From positions 1 to 5,758 of the forward strand of contig JAGOEF010000114.1 of NCBI GenBank assembly GCA_017997855.1: a stretch of DNA of 5,758 bases, written 5' to 3'. The DNA comes from Bacteroidales bacterium. Lineage in GTDB: Bacteria > Bacteroidota > Bacteroidia > Bacteroidales > ML635J-15. Under the pieces are notes generated by a model. It was not told where the DNA came from, searched no databases, and worked only from the letters and a program-made list of their open reading frames with translations. A program made the position numbers and the translations under genes. Below are positions 5,509 through 5,758 of the stretch, piece after piece (position 1 is the first letter of the stretch; every line of letters starts with the position of its first letter).

Positions 5509-5758
5509 TTAGGCATGAACCAAAGTTTCATATTCGGCAGGTTTAATCAACTCAGCCAGTTCGGCGGGATCACTGATTTTTATCTTAATCAGCCATCCTT
5601 TACCAAAGCTGTCGGAATTCACCAGTGTCGGATCGTCCTTCACCAGTTCGTTGGCTTCCAGAACTTCGCCCGATACAGGCATATACGAATCAGAAGCAGT
5701 TTTAACAGCCTCAATCGAGCCGAAAACTTCACCCTTACCCAGTTCTTCACCTTCAGTT
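5509..5758 (-). CDS. gcvH: Glycine cleavage system H protein, 5' end cut by window edge
   Basis: The last 82 residues plus the stop are present; the start lies outside the right edge. GcvH is the lipoyl-carrying shuttle of the glycine cleavage system: its lipoyl-lysine arm takes the aminomethyl group from GcvP and delivers it to GcvT, then is reoxidised by the L protein. The lipoylation site is clear: FGSIEAVKTASDSYMPVSGEV (fragment residues 12-32), with the modified Lys at fragment residue 19 (codon 5703-5701). It is followed by the conserved EANELVKDDPTLVNSD and GKGWLIKIKISDP segments, and the helix PAELAELIKPAEYETLV that closes the hybrid barrel. Nothing is odd in the visible part. gcvP and gcvT are not in the window. 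A strong terminator follows its stop. Confidence 0.96.
   Translation of the reverse strand, partial: TEGEELGKGEVFGSIEAVKTASDSYMPVSGEVLEANELVKDDPTLVNSDSFGKGWLIKIKISDPAELAELIKPAEYETLVHA

Noticed and set aside
1..5758. CRISPR array, tRNA, rRNA, riboswitch or insertion sequence
   Set aside because: No regularly spaced repeats, cloverleaf, rRNA-like block, transposase or IS ends were seen on either strand.

Overview
The window looks like chromosomal DNA from a member of the Bacteroidota. The evidence is AT-leaning codon use, starts without Shine-Dalgarno sequences, one clear TTG/TAnnTTTG promoter, short secretion signals ending in Ala-Gln, and a secreted protein whose N-terminal half resembles the front of Bacteroidota DUF4476 proteins. 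Order and genus cannot be fixed from this stretch.

Layout. Bases 1-1104 (minus) hold the first 368 residues of a secreted protein ending in a formylglycine-generating-enzyme (SUMF1) type domain that runs off the left edge. Bases 1161-2108 (minus) encode a secreted SIMPL/DUF541-like protein with its own promoter at 2150-2178. Bases 2195-2404 (minus) are xseB, and 2415-2759 (minus) encode the SUI1/YciH translation factor; these two form a tight pair. Bases 2760-2898 are an AT-rich divergent intergenic region. Bases 2899-4666 (plus) are a two-gene restriction-modification module: a NotI-family-like endonuclease followed one base later by a D12-class N6-adenine DNA methyltransferase. A 72-base spacer with a bulged hairpin separates the module from ispD (4739-5440, minus). 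A strong terminator at 5452-5489 separates ispD from the 3' part of gcvH (5509-5758, minus), which runs off the right edge.

All genes except the restriction-modification pair are on the minus strand and are housekeeping or envelope genes. The pair is on the plus strand, is AT-richer (one hand-counted line of the nuclease gene is 21/60 G+C, one of ispD is 36/60), and reads as an acquired defence module inserted between yciH and ispD. It is the most interesting content here: a PD-(D/E)XK nuclease with an E-x-Q active site and a cysteine cluster like NotI, but paired with an adenine methyltransferase, so its target must contain an A, unlike the all-GC NotI site. The second most interesting item is the left-hand gene, which looks like a fusion of a DUF4476-type front half to a SUMF1 domain lacking its usual first strand.
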